Source of the DNA: Streptomyces hygroscopicus subsp. hygroscopicus
GTDB lineage: Bacteria > Actinomycetota > Actinomycetes > Streptomycetales > Streptomycetaceae
Assembly (NCBI RefSeq): GCF_030269125.1
Contig: NZ_BSSM01000023.1
Coordinates: 1 to 64,000 of the forward strand
Length of the DNA stretch: 64,000 bases
Reading direction: 5' to 3'
Shown: positions 38,987 to 47,568 of the stretch, one piece after another
Position numbering within the stretch: the first letter of the stretch is position 1
Layout of the letters: each line of letters opens with the position of its first letter
Notes under the pieces: generated by a model
Databases searched by the model: none
What the model was told of the DNA's origin: nothing
The model's input: the letters and a program-made list of their open reading frames with translations, nothing else
Position numbers and translations under genes: made by a program

Positions 38987-41122
38987 TCACCCGATCCCGG
39001 GGATCAGAGAGACGAGCAGGTCGATGAGCTTGATGCCGATGAAGGGCGCGACCAGGCCGCCGATGCCGTAGATCCCGAGGTTCCTGCGGAGCATCTTGTC
39101 GGCGCTGACCGGCTTGTACTGCACGCCCTTGAGGGACAGCGGCACCAGCGCGATGATGATCAGCGCGTTGAAGACGACGGCCGACAGGATCGCGGAGTCC
39201 GGCGAGGACAGGTGCATGATGTTCAGCTTGTCCAGGCCCGGGTAGACGGCGGCGAACAGCGCCGGGATGATCGCGAAGTACTTCGCGACGTCGTTGGCTA
39301 TGGAGAACGTCGTCAACGCACCGCGGGTGATCAGGAGTTGCTTGCCGATCTCGACGATCTCGATCAGCTTGGTCGGGTTGGAGTCGAGGTCGACCATGTT
39401 GCCGGCCTCCTTGGCGGCCGACGTGCCGGTGTTCATCGCGACGCCGACGTCGGCCTGCGCGAGCGCGGGCGCGTCGTTGGTGCCGTCACCGGTCATCGCG
39501 ACCAGCTTGCCGCCGGCCTGCTCCCGCTTGATGAGGGCCATCTTGTCCTCGGGGGTGGCCTCGGCGAGGAAGTCGTCGACGCCCGCCTCCTCGGCGATCG
39601 CCTTCGCGGTCAGCGGGTTGTCGCCCGTGATCATCACGGTCCTGATGCCCATGCGGCGCAGTTCCTGGAACCGCTCGCGCATGCCCTCCTTGACGACGTC
39701 CTTGAGGTGGATGACACCGAGGACGCGGGCACCGTCGGCGTCCTCGACGGCGACCAGCAGCGGTGTGCCGCCGGCCTCGGCGATCCGGTCGGTCAGCGCC
39801 TGGGCGTCCTCCGCGACGTCACCGCCGCGTTCGGCCACCCAGGCGAGGACGGAGGCGGTGGCGCCCTTGCGGACCTTCCGGTCGTCCACGTCCACACCCG
39901 ACATGCGGGTCTGGGCGGTGAACTCGATCCACTCGGCGCCGGCCAGCTCGCCCTGGTGGCGTTCGCGCAGCCCGTACCTCTCCTTGGCGAGGACGACGAC
40001 GGATCGGCCCTCGGGGGTCTCGTCGGCCAGCGAGGACAGCTGGGCCGCGTCCGCGACCTCGGCCTCCGTCGTCCCGCGCACCGGCACGAACTCGGCGGCC
40101 TGCCGGTTGCCGAGGGTGATGGTGCCGGTCTTGTCCAGCAGCAGGGTGGAGACGTCACCGGCCGCCTCGACCGCGCGGCCCGACATCGCGAGCACATTGC
40201 GCTGCACGAGGCGGTCCATGCCGGCGATGCCGATCGCGGACAGCAGGGCCCCGATGGTGGTCGGGATCAGGCAGACCAGCAGGGCGACCAGCACGACCAT
40301 GCTCAGCTTCGAGTGCGCGTAGGCGGCGAAGGGCGGCAGGGTCGCCACCGCGAGCAGGAAGACGACGGTCAGCGAGGCCAGCAGGATGTTGAGCGCGATC
40401 TCGTTGGGGGTCTTCTGCCGTGCGGCGCCCTCGACCAGGCCGATCATGCGGTCGATGAAGGTCTCGCCGGGCTTCGTCGTGATCTGGACGACGATGCGGT
40501 CGGACAGCACCTTCGTGCCACCGGTGACGGCGCTGCGGTCGCCGCCGGACTCGCGGATGACCGGGGCGGACTCGCCGGTGATCGCCGACTCGTCCACCGA
40601 GGCGACGCCCTCGACGACGTCGCCGTCACCGGGGATGATGTCGCCGGCCTCGCAGACCACCAGGTCGCCGATGGTCAGCGCGGTGCCGGGGACGTGCTCC
40701 TCGGTGCCGTCCACCAGCCGGCGGGCGATCGTGTCGGTCTTGGCCTTGCGCAGGGTGTCTGCCTGGGCCTTGCCGCGTCCCTCGGCGACCGCCTCCGCCA
40801 GGTTGGCGAAGACCACCGTCAGCCACAGCCAGGCGCTGATGGTCCAGCCGAACCAGTCGCCCGGCTCCTTGAGGGAGAAGACCGTGGTGAGCACGGAGCC
40901 GACGAGGACCACGAACATCACGGGCGACTTGGCCATCACCCGCGGGTCGAGCTTGCGGAAGGCGTCGGGCAGCGACGTCAGGAGCTGCCTGGGGTCGAAG
41001 AGACCGCCGCCGACACGGCCCTCTTCAGCCCTGTGACCCGTCGGCGCGTCCTGGTGGGGTGCGAGGGTGGGAGCGGACACGTCTGGCTTCCTCACATCCG
41101 TCTTCGGTGTGTCGGTGGTCAT
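38987..41122 (-). CDS. kdpB: KdpB, P-type ATPase subunit of the K+ pump
   Basis: 711 aa from ATG 41122, sharing one base with the kdpA stop (TGATG). P-type ATPase marks: AITGESAPV actuator loop, phosphorylation motif DKTGTITLG, nucleotide-binding KGA and the hinge TGDGTNDAPALAQADVGVAM. The N-terminal 70 residues are a hydrophilic extension rich in Thr/Asp/Pro. It hydrolyses ATP to drive high-affinity K+ uptake through KdpA. Confidence 0.95.
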   Translation of the reverse strand: MTTDTPKTDVRKPDVSAPTLAPHQDAPTGHRAEEGRVGGGLFDPRQLLTSLPDAFRKLDPRVMAKSPVMFVVLVGSVLTTVFSLKEPGDWFGWTISAWLWLTVVFANLAEAVAEGRGKAQADTLRKAKTDTIARRLVDGTEEHVPGTALTIGDLVVCEAGDIIPGDGDVVEGVASVDESAITGESAPVIRESGGDRSAVTGGTKVLSDRIVVQITTKPGETFIDRMIGLVEGAARQKTPNEIALNILLASLTVVFLLAVATLPPFAAYAHSKLSMVVLVALLVCLIPTTIGALLSAIGIAGMDRLVQRNVLAMSGRAVEAAGDVSTLLLDKTGTITLGNRQAAEFVPVRGTTEAEVADAAQLSSLADETPEGRSVVVLAKERYGLRERHQGELAGAEWIEFTAQTRMSGVDVDDRKVRKGATASVLAWVAERGGDVAEDAQALTDRIAEAGGTPLLVAVEDADGARVLGVIHLKDVVKEGMRERFQELRRMGIRTVMITGDNPLTAKAIAEEAGVDDFLAEATPEDKMALIKREQAGGKLVAMTGDGTNDAPALAQADVGVAMNTGTSAAKEAGNMVDLDSNPTKLIEIVEIGKQLLITRGALTTFSIANDVAKYFAIIPALFAAVYPGLDKLNIMHLSSPDSAILSAVVFNALIIIALVPLSLKGVQYKPVSADKMLRRNLGIYGIGGLVAPFIGIKLIDLLVSLIPGIG

Positions 41123-42783
41123 CACGCCAACCCCTCGGCGAGCGGGCCCAGTGCGAGGGCCGGGAAGAACGTGAGGCCGGTGATGATCAGGATCGACCCG
41201 ACCAACAGGCCGGTGAACAGCGGCTTCTCGGTGCGCAGGGTGCCCGCGGTGGCCGGCACCGGACGCTGTGCGGCGAGCGAACCGGCCAGGGCGAGGACGA
41301 ACACCATCGGCAGGAAGCGGCCCAGCAGCATGCACAGGCCGAGCATCGTGTTGTGGTACTCGGTGTTCGCGGCGAAGCCGGCGAACGCGGAGCCGTTGTT
41401 GTTCGACGCGGACGTGTAGGCGTACAGCACCTCCGAGAAGCCGTGCGCGCCCACGTTGGTCATCGACGACCGGCCCTTGCCCAGTGCCATCGCCAGCCCG
41501 GTACCGACCAGCACGAGCGCCGGGGTGACCAGGATGTAGCAGGCGGCCAGCTTCATCTCGCGCGAACCGATCTTCTTGCCCAGGTACTCGGGCGTACGAC
41601 CGACCATCAGGCCCGCGATGAAGACCGCGATGACCGCCATGATCAGCATGCCGTACAGGCCCGAGCCGGTGCCGCCGGGCGCGATCTCGCCCAGCATCAT
41701 GCCCAGCAGCAGCACACCGCCGGACAGTCCGCTGAAGGAGTCGTGGAAGGAGTCCACGGAGCCGGTCGACGTCATGGTGGTCGACACGGCGAACAGCGAC
41801 GAGTTGCCCGGACCGAACCGCTGCTCCTTGCCCTCCATCGCGCCGCCCGCCAGCTGCGAGGCGGTGCCCGGGTGGGCGTACTCCAGCCAGGTCACCGCGA
41901 TCACGCCGGCGAACCAGATGGCGCCCATCGCGGCGACGATCGCGAGGCCCTGCCTGACGTCGCCGACCATCTTCCCGAAGGTGCGCGGCAGCGAGAACGG
42001 GATCACCAGCAGCAGGAAGACCTCCAGCCAGTTCGTGAAGCCGTCGGGGTTCTCGAACGGGTGCGCGGAGTTGGCGTTGAAGTACCCGCCGCCGTTGGTG
42101 CCCAGGTCCTTGATCGCCTCCTGCGAGGCGACCGCGCCGGGGCTGATGGCCTGCTTCTGCCCCGTCAGGGTGGTGATGTGGTGGATGTCGCCGAAGTTCT
42201 GGACGGCACCGCAGGCGATCAGGATCACGGCCGCGACCACGGAGATCGGGATCAGGACGCGCGTCGTGCCGCGGACGAGGTCGGCCCAGAAATTGCCCAG
42301 TTCGCCGGTGCGCGAGCGGGCGAAGCCGCGGACCAGCGCCACGGCGACCGCCATGCCCACCGCCGCGGAGACGAAGTTCTGCACCGCGAGCCCCATGGTC
42401 TGGGTGACATGGCCCATCGCCGTCTCACCCGAGTACGACTGCCAGTTCGTGTTGGACACGAAGGAGGCCGCGGTGTCGAACGCCTGGTCGGGGCTGATCG
42501 GCTCGAAGCCGAGCGACAGCGGCAGCTTGTCCTGGACCCGCTGGAGCACGTAGAGGAACAGCACGCTCACCGCGGAGAAGGCCAGCACGCCGCGCAGGTA
42601 GACGGGCCAGCGCATCTCCGCGTCCGGATCGGCGCCGACGGAGCGGTAGATCCACCGCTCGACGCGGAGGTGCTTGTCGGAGGAGTAGACGGCGGCCATG
42701 TGGTCGCCGAGGGGACGGTGCACCAGGGCGAGCGCGCCGACCAGCGCGATCACCACCAGCACATCAGCGAGGACGGATCCCAT
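41122..42783 (-). CDS. kdpA: KdpA, potassium-binding subunit
   Basis: 553 aa from ATG 42783, ten membrane segments of the SKT channel-like fold. Selectivity-filter regions visible: SNTNWQSYSGE, KDLGTNGGGYFNANSAHPFENP, STTMTSTGSVDS and TSASNNNGSAFAGF. It starts 5 nt after the kdpF stop and is coupled to kdpB by a one-base overlap. Confidence 0.95.
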   Translation of the reverse strand: MGSVLADVLVVIALVGALALVHRPLGDHMAAVYSSDKHLRVERWIYRSVGADPDAEMRWPVYLRGVLAFSAVSVLFLYVLQRVQDKLPLSLGFEPISPDQAFDTAASFVSNTNWQSYSGETAMGHVTQTMGLAVQNFVSAAVGMAVAVALVRGFARSRTGELGNFWADLVRGTTRVLIPISVVAAVILIACGAVQNFGDIHHITTLTGQKQAISPGAVASQEAIKDLGTNGGGYFNANSAHPFENPDGFTNWLEVFLLLVIPFSLPRTFGKMVGDVRQGLAIVAAMGAIWFAGVIAVTWLEYAHPGTASQLAGGAMEGKEQRFGPGNSSLFAVSTTMTSTGSVDSFHDSFSGLSGGVLLLGMMLGEIAPGGTGSGLYGMLIMAVIAVFIAGLMVGRTPEYLGKKIGSREMKLAACYILVTPALVLVGTGLAMALGKGRSSMTNVGAHGFSEVLYAYTSASNNNGSAFAGFAANTEYHNTMLGLCMLLGRFLPMVFVLALAGSLAAQRPVPATAGTLRTEKPLFTGLLVGSILIITGLTFFPALALGPLAEGLA

Positions 42784-42788
42784 CGCTC

Positions 42789-42878
42789 TCAGAACCTCTC
42801 CGGGAAGACGAGGGCGAGGACGAGATAGCCCAACAGGGCGACGGCCACGACCAGGCCGACGACGTTCTCGACGGTCAC
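42789..42878 (-). CDS. kdpF: KdpF, small K+-ATPase subunit
   Basis: 29 aa from GTG 42878. One hydrophobic helix (VVGLVVAVALLGYLVLALVF) ending PERF, the classic KdpF form. It stabilises the KdpABC complex in the membrane. Its start overlaps the stop of an upstream 27-codon ORF (GTGA) and its stop is 5 nt before kdpA. Confidence 0.9.
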   Translation of the reverse strand: MTVENVVGLVVAVALLGYLVLALVFPERF

Positions 42879-42958
42879 AGCTTCGCCACCCCCCTGGCGA
42901 CGAGGGCCACCAGCGCGAATACCGCGATCGTGACGACGACGAAGGCCATATCGGCCAT
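42875..42958 (-). CDS. 27-aa membrane micropeptide upstream of kdpF
   Basis: MADMAFVVVTIAVFALVALV then a basic end RGVAKL: 27 aa with a single membrane helix. AGGAGC lies 7 nt upstream of ATG 42958. Its TGA overlaps the GTG of kdpF, so kdpF translation is probably coupled to it. It resembles KdpF in size and character but not in sequence. It could be an extra pump subunit, a regulator of pump assembly, or just a translational coupler. The strict overlap and good ribosome binding site argue that it is translated. Confidence 0.75.
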   Translation of the reverse strand: MADMAFVVVTIAVFALVALVARGVAKL

Positions 42959-43535
42959 CGCAAGCTCCTGGATGAGGTTCGGAGACGGATCGGACCTGTA
43001 CAGGAAACCCGCCATCCGGCCGGACACCGCCTGCCTTAACGACCCCCATACGGCGGCTCGGGCAGTCTTGACGCACCTCATACGGGACCACGTACGACTT
43101 CGTGCGGACGCCCGTGCGGACCGCCGCTCGGCTCGGGATTCCCGACGGCCTCCAGGGCGTGTCGGGGCCGTGTTCCCCGAGCGGATGGGCGTGTTCGGCG
43201 AGCGGTGGAGACGGCCGCCGGCGGCGCGGACGAGTCCGGCTTCGGCGAGGGCCGCTTCGCGAGAGGCCCCGGGGCGGGGGACGAGCGCGTCGGCGACACC
43301 CTCGTCCGCGTCCCTGCCGATGCGGCCTCGGCCATGGCGGCCCCCGGCATCGGGGGACGGCGAGCCCGTCTATCGGCGTCCGGGCTACCCAGCTCCCGGG
43401 GGCGTGCGGTGTCGGTGTGGGCGTGCCGACTTCGGCTCCAGCGCGGGGGCGAACTCCCTGGAAACCCTCCGATAGTCGTGCGAGGGTGTGAGAGGCAGGG
43501 AACGTGCAGGTCATAGCGGGTATGGGGCGGAATTC
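42959..43535. promoter_or_regulatory. kdp / DUF3046 divergent intergenic region
   Basis: 577 bp between the divergent kdp operon and DUF3046 gene; it should hold the kdp promoter and a KdpE site. I see a CGTACG-containing inverted stretch near 43080-43097 and TTGACG at 43059-43064, but no convincing promoter pair. ORFs here on either strand have no family features. Confidence 0.45.
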
Positions 43536-43567
43536 ATGCGGTTGACGGTCTTCTGGCAGCGGATGGC
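43532..43567 (+). repeat. right copy of DUF3046 direct repeat
   Basis: Counterpart of 29099-29134 at a distance of 14,433 bp, same orientation, 33/36 identical. Includes the start codon and first ten codons of the intact gene. Confidence 0.75.
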
Positions 43568-43730
43568 GGAACACTTCGGTCCGGAGTACGCCGACACCTT
43601 CGCGCGCGATCACGTGATGTCGGAGCTGGGCGGACGCACGGTGAACGAGGCGCTGGACGCCGGCTGGGCGGCCAGGGACGTGTGGCGCGTGGTGTGCACG
43701 GTCATGGACGTGCCGCGGGAGCGGCGCTGA
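43536..43730 (+). CDS. DUF3046 protein
   Basis: 64 aa from ATG 43536 (GGGGCGG upstream). Clear member of DUF3046 (MRLTVFWQRM, HFG, SELGGRTVNEALDAGW, VWRVVCTVMDVP), a small helical protein that is found next to recA in actinobacteria. Function not known. Its 5' end is the right-hand copy of the direct repeat flanking the ion-transport segment. Confidence 0.92.
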   Translation: MRLTVFWQRMAEHFGPEYADTFARDHVMSELGGRTVNEALDAGWAARDVWRVVCTVMDVPRERR

Positions 43731-43862
43731 GGGTCACCGGCCCTCGGTGACGCCGGGGGAAATGCCCCGTAAGTCCGTTGTGAAGTCGACGCTACGGCAC
43801 CGATCGGTCACGAAAGCCGCAGGTGGGCGCCGTTCGCCGGCGACGTGGGCGAGACTTGGCGC

Positions 43863-45092
43863 GTGGCACGCACTGACGAGGACACCGAGCAGTTGACCCG
43901 GTCCGCGGAACCGGCCGGTACGACGGAGGCCACCGACCGGCCGCCGGTCACCGGCGCCGGCACGCCGGACGGCCGCATGCCGCGCTGGCTGCCGCGCGCC
44001 ATGGTCCTCGCGCTCGCGCTGGTCGCCGCCTTCCAGCTGGGCAACTGGGCCTTCCACCAGCTCACCGGGCTGCTGATCAACATCCTGATCGCGTTCTTCC
44101 TGGCCCTGGCGGTCGAGCCCGCGGTGAGCCGGATGGCCGCGCGCGGTATGCGCAGGGGGCTCGCCACCTTCCTTGTCTTCTTCCTCCTGACGGTCGTCGC
44201 CGCGGGGTTCGTCACCCTGCTCGGCTCGATGCTGGCCGGCCAGATCATCAAGATGATCGAGGGCTTCCCGGACTACCTGGACTCGCTCATCCGCTGGACC
44301 AACCAGACCTTCCACACCGACCTCAGGCGGGTCGACGTCCAGGAGGGGCTGCTCCACTCCGACTGGCTGCGCAAGTACGCGCAGAACAGCGCGACGGGTG
44401 TCCTCGACGTGTCCCAGCAGGTGCTCGGCGGCCTCTTCCAGATGCTGACCGTCGCGCTGTTCTCGTTCTACTTCGCCGCCGACGGCCCCCGGCTGCGCCG
44501 CGCCCTGTGCTCGGTGCTGCCGCCCGCGCGCCAGGCCGAGGTGCTGCGCGCCTGGGAGATAGCCGTCGACAAGACGGGCGGATACCTCTACTCGCGCGGC
44601 CTCATGGCGCTCGTCTCCGGGATCGCGCACTACATCCTGCTCCAGGCCCTGGGCGTGCCGTACGCGCCCGTGCTCGGCGTCTGGGTGGGCCTGGTCTCCC
44701 AGTTCGTCCCCACCATCGGCACCTATCTCGCGGGCGCGCTGCCGATGCTGATCGCGTTCACCGTCGCCCCCTGGTACGCGGTGTGGGTGCTGGTCTTCGT
44801 CGTGATCTACCAGCAGTTCGAGAACTACATGCTCCAGCCCAAGCTGACCGCCAGGAGCGTCGACATCCACCCCGCCGTCGCCTTCGGCTCCGTCATCGTG
44901 GGCACGGCGCTGCTGGGTGCCGTCGGCGCGCTGATCGCCATCCCCGCGGTGGCCACCCTCCAGGCGTTCCTGGGTGCCTACGTGAAGCGGTACGCCGTCA
45001 CCGACGACCCCCGGGTGAACGGGCATCGCGTGCGCACCCAGGGCGGTCCCGGGATGCTCGCGCGCATCAGGGCCACGCGCGCCCGGCGGTAG
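43863..45092 (+). CDS. AI-2E-family transporter (PerM-like permease)
   Basis: 409 aa from GTG 43863; GTG 43845 is possible, and neither has a strong ribosome binding site. Seven to eight membrane segments with family motif LGVPYAPVLGVWVGLVSQFVPTIGTYLAG and QQFENYMLQPKLTARSVDIHP. These trimeric exporters were named for AI-2 but many move other solutes or act as Na+(Li+)/H+ antiporters. Conserved upstream neighbour of recA in Streptomyces. Hydrophilic N-terminus of about 40 residues. Confidence 0.88.
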   Translation: MARTDEDTEQLTRSAEPAGTTEATDRPPVTGAGTPDGRMPRWLPRAMVLALALVAAFQLGNWAFHQLTGLLINILIAFFLALAVEPAVSRMAARGMRRGLATFLVFFLLTVVAAGFVTLLGSMLAGQIIKMIEGFPDYLDSLIRWTNQTFHTDLRRVDVQEGLLHSDWLRKYAQNSATGVLDVSQQVLGGLFQMLTVALFSFYFAADGPRLRRALCSVLPPARQAEVLRAWEIAVDKTGGYLYSRGLMALVSGIAHYILLQALGVPYAPVLGVWVGLVSQFVPTIGTYLAGALPMLIAFTVAPWYAVWVLVFVVIYQQFENYMLQPKLTARSVDIHPAVAFGSVIVGTALLGAVGALIAIPAVATLQAFLGAYVKRYAVTDDPRVNGHRVRTQGGPGMLARIRATRARR

Positions 45093-45144
45093 CGGCCCGT
45101 CCGCGCGGCGGCTTCTCCGAGGACCCCCTCTGGGCGGGTGTCGC

Positions 45145-45174
45145 TTGACACGAAAATCGAACATCTATTCTTAT
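45145..45174 (+). promoter_or_regulatory. recA promoter with SOS (LexA) box
   Basis: TTGACA (45145-45150), 18-nt spacer, TCTTAT (45169-45174). Within it GAACATCTATTC (45159-45170) is a near match to the actinobacterial LexA box GAAC-N4-GTTC and overlaps the -10 side, so LexA would block polymerase. The same layout is known for recA of other streptomycetes. Confidence 0.75.
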
Positions 45175-45237
45175 GAAGGCTCCGGCGAGGCTGTGGACCG
45201 GGGATTCGGTCATGGTTTGGGTAGATATGGACCCGTG

Positions 45238-45246
45238 TTATCCACA
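45238..45246 (+). promoter_or_regulatory. perfect DnaA box in the recA leader
   Basis: TTATCCACA, the consensus 9-mer. A one-mismatch box in opposite orientation lies at 45192-45200 (tgtggaccg). Both are between the promoter and the recA start. Confidence 0.55.
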
Positions 45247-45335
45247 GGCCGGGCCGACGTCGGGACGCATTGTCAGTGGCAGGCGTTAGCGTCTTTGACG
45301 TGAAGCGATCGACTCAAGCAAACCGGGTGGAACCC

Positions 45336-46457
45336 ATGGCAGGAACCGACCGCGAGAAGGCGCTCGACGCCGCACTCGCACAGATTGAACGACAATTCGG
45401 CAAGGGCGCGGTCATGCGCATGGGCGAGCGGTCGAAGGAGCCCATCGAGGTCATCTCGACCGGCTCGACCGCCCTCGACGTGGCCCTCGGCGTCGGCGGC
45501 CTGCCGCGCGGCCGTGTCGTGGAGATCTACGGACCGGAGTCCTCCGGCAAGACGACCCTGACGCTGCACGCCGTGGCGAACGCGCAGAAGGCCGGCGGCC
45601 AGGTCGCGTTCGTGGACGCCGAGCACGCCCTCGACCCCGAGTACGCGCGCAAGCTGGGCGTCGACATCGACAACCTGATCCTGTCCCAGCCGGACAACGG
45701 CGAGCAGGCGCTGGAGATCGTGGACATGCTGGTCCGCTCCGGCGCGCTCGACCTGATCGTCATCGACTCCGTCGCGGCGCTCGTCCCGCGCGCGGAGATC
45801 GAGGGCGAGATGGGCGACAGCCACGTCGGTCTCCAGGCCCGTCTGATGAGCCAGGCGCTGCGGAAGATCACCAGCGCGCTCAACCAGTCCAAGACCACCG
45901 CCATCTTCATCAACCAGCTCCGCGAGAAGATCGGCGTCATGTTCGGCTCCCCGGAGACCACGACCGGTGGCCGGGCGCTGAAGTTCTACGCCTCGGTGCG
46001 CATCGACATCCGCCGCATCGAGACCCTGAAGGACGGCACCGAGGCGGTCGGCAACCGCACCCGCTGCAAGGTGGTCAAGAACAAGGTCGCGCCGCCCTTC
46101 AAGCAGGCCGAGTTCGACATCCTCTACGGCCAGGGCATCAGCCGTGAGGGCGGCCTGATCGACATGGGCGTGGAGCACGGCTTCGTCCGCAAGGCCGGCG
46201 CCTGGTACACGTACGAGGGCGACCAGCTCGGCCAGGGCAAGGAGAACGCGCGCAACTTCCTCAAGGACAACCCCGACCTGGCCAACGAGATCGAGAAGAA
46301 GATCAAGGAGAAGCTGGGCGTGGGCGTCCGGCCGGAAGAGCCGTCGGCCGAGCCCGGTGCGGACGCCGCGGGCGCCGCCCCGGCCGAGGACGCCGCCAAG
46401 ACGGCCGCCCCGGCCGCCAAGGCCACCAAGCCCAGGGCCGCCGCTGCCAAGAGCTGA
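45336..46457 (+). CDS. recA: RecA recombinase
   Basis: 373 aa from ATG 45336. Walker A GPESSGKT, Walker B LIVIDSVAALVP, and L1/L2 DNA-binding loops (GEMGDSHVGLQAR; FINQLREKIGVMFGSPETTTGG). The C-terminal 45 residues are an Ala/Lys/Glu-rich tail (AAKTAAPAAKATKPRAAAAKS) typical of Streptomyces RecA. Central to recombination, repair and SOS induction. recX follows 2 nt after the stop. Confidence 0.98.
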   Translation: MAGTDREKALDAALAQIERQFGKGAVMRMGERSKEPIEVISTGSTALDVALGVGGLPRGRVVEIYGPESSGKTTLTLHAVANAQKAGGQVAFVDAEHALDPEYARKLGVDIDNLILSQPDNGEQALEIVDMLVRSGALDLIVIDSVAALVPRAEIEGEMGDSHVGLQARLMSQALRKITSALNQSKTTAIFINQLREKIGVMFGSPETTTGGRALKFYASVRIDIRRIETLKDGTEAVGNRTRCKVVKNKVAPPFKQAEFDILYGQGISREGGLIDMGVEHGFVRKAGAWYTYEGDQLGQGKENARNFLKDNPDLANEIEKKIKEKLGVGVRPEEPSAEPGADAAGAAPAEDAAKTAAPAAKATKPRAAAAKS

Positions 46458-46459
46458 CC

Positions 46460-47302
46460 GTGACACGACGAACCGACTGGTCCGAGTACGACTACGCCAC
46501 CCCCGGTGCCCCGCGGGGGAGGGGCACCGGGGGCCGCCAGGCCCATGCCCCGGGCGGTGACGAGGCGTACGCGACCGGCGGAGACGACGGATACGGGGAC
46601 GGCGCACAGGGAGGCGGCGCCTGGCCGGACGACGAGGGCGGTGAGTCGCACGGGGGCGGCTCGACCGGTGCCGGTGCCCGGGGTGCGGGCGGCCCCCGGG
46701 GCGGCGGGCGACGTGGCGGTCGACGGCGTGGTTTCGGCGAGCCGCGCGGCACGGACGAAGGTGCCCCCTCCCCGTCGAGAACCGAGCGGGGGGAGTCTTC
46801 GGGGGACCCGGCTGAGCGGGCACGGGCGATCTGCCTGCGCCTGCTCACCGGCACCCCGCGCACCCGCAAGCAGCTCGCGGACGCCCTGCGCAAGCGGGAG
46901 ATCCCCGAGGACGTGGCCGAGGAGGTGCTGTCGCGGTTCGAGGAGGTCGGGCTGATCGACGACGGCGCGTTCGCGGACGCCTGGGTGGAGTCCCGGCACC
47001 ACGGCCGGGGGCTCGCCCGCCGTGCCCTCGCCCGGGAGCTGCGCACCAAGGGGGTCGACTCGACGCTGATCGAGGAGGCCGTCGCGCAGCTCGACTCCGA
47101 CCAGGAGGAGGAGACCGCCCGGGAACTCGTCACCCGCAAGCTGCGCGCCACCCGGGGCCTGGACCGCGACAAGCGCATCCGCCGCCTCGCCGGGATGCTC
47201 GCGCGCAAGGGGTATCCCGAGGGGATGTCCCTGCGCGTCGTCCGCCGGGCGCTGGAGGAAGAGGGCGAGGACACCGAATTCCTCGGTGAGGCCGACTTCT
47301 GA
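46460..47302 (+). CDS. recX: RecX, regulator of RecA
   Basis: 280 aa from GTG 46460, only 2 nt after recA, so cotranscribed. The RecX domain occupies about 110-278 (ARAICLRLLTGTPRTRKQLADALRKREIPEDVAEEVLSRFEEVGLIDDGAFA and GLARRALARELRTKGV). The first 105 residues are a Gly/Asp/Arg-rich low-complexity extension seen in streptomycete RecX. RecX caps RecA filaments and limits recombination. Confidence 0.93.
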   Translation: MTRRTDWSEYDYATPGAPRGRGTGGRQAHAPGGDEAYATGGDDGYGDGAQGGGAWPDDEGGESHGGGSTGAGARGAGGPRGGGRRGGRRRGFGEPRGTDEGAPSPSRTERGESSGDPAERARAICLRLLTGTPRTRKQLADALRKREIPEDVAEEVLSRFEEVGLIDDGAFADAWVESRHHGRGLARRALARELRTKGVDSTLIEEAVAQLDSDQEEETARELVTRKLRATRGLDRDKRIRRLAGMLARKGYPEGMSLRVVRRALEEEGEDTEFLGEADF

Positions 47303-47568
47303 CGACGCGGCGGGCGCGTGAACGGCGGCATGTCGATGGCGGGCGTCAAGAGGGCGTGCTGCCGGGGCGGGCCGGTGGATCGCCCCAAGAGCGTGCCGAC
47401 AGGATGGTCTGACGGGGGATTACCCCCGGTTCGGGACGCCGGGTCACCGCAGTGCGTCGAGGCCCCCGGACCGGCGAGGCTGGAGGCACGCCCCGGGAGC
47501 ACCGCGCAGACCGCTCGGGGCGGTCAGCACGGCCCTGCCGGCCGTCCACCGGAAAAGAGACCGCCCCG

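Noticed and set aside
43078..43350. 90-aa minus-strand frame upstream of kdp
   Set aside because: Ala/Pro/Arg/Ser-rich, no ribosome site, no family similarity; likely kdp promoter region.
45093..45335. Riboswitch or structured RNA in the recA leader
   Set aside because: No conserved riboswitch core was recognisable; the promoter, SOS box and DnaA boxes account for the visible signals.
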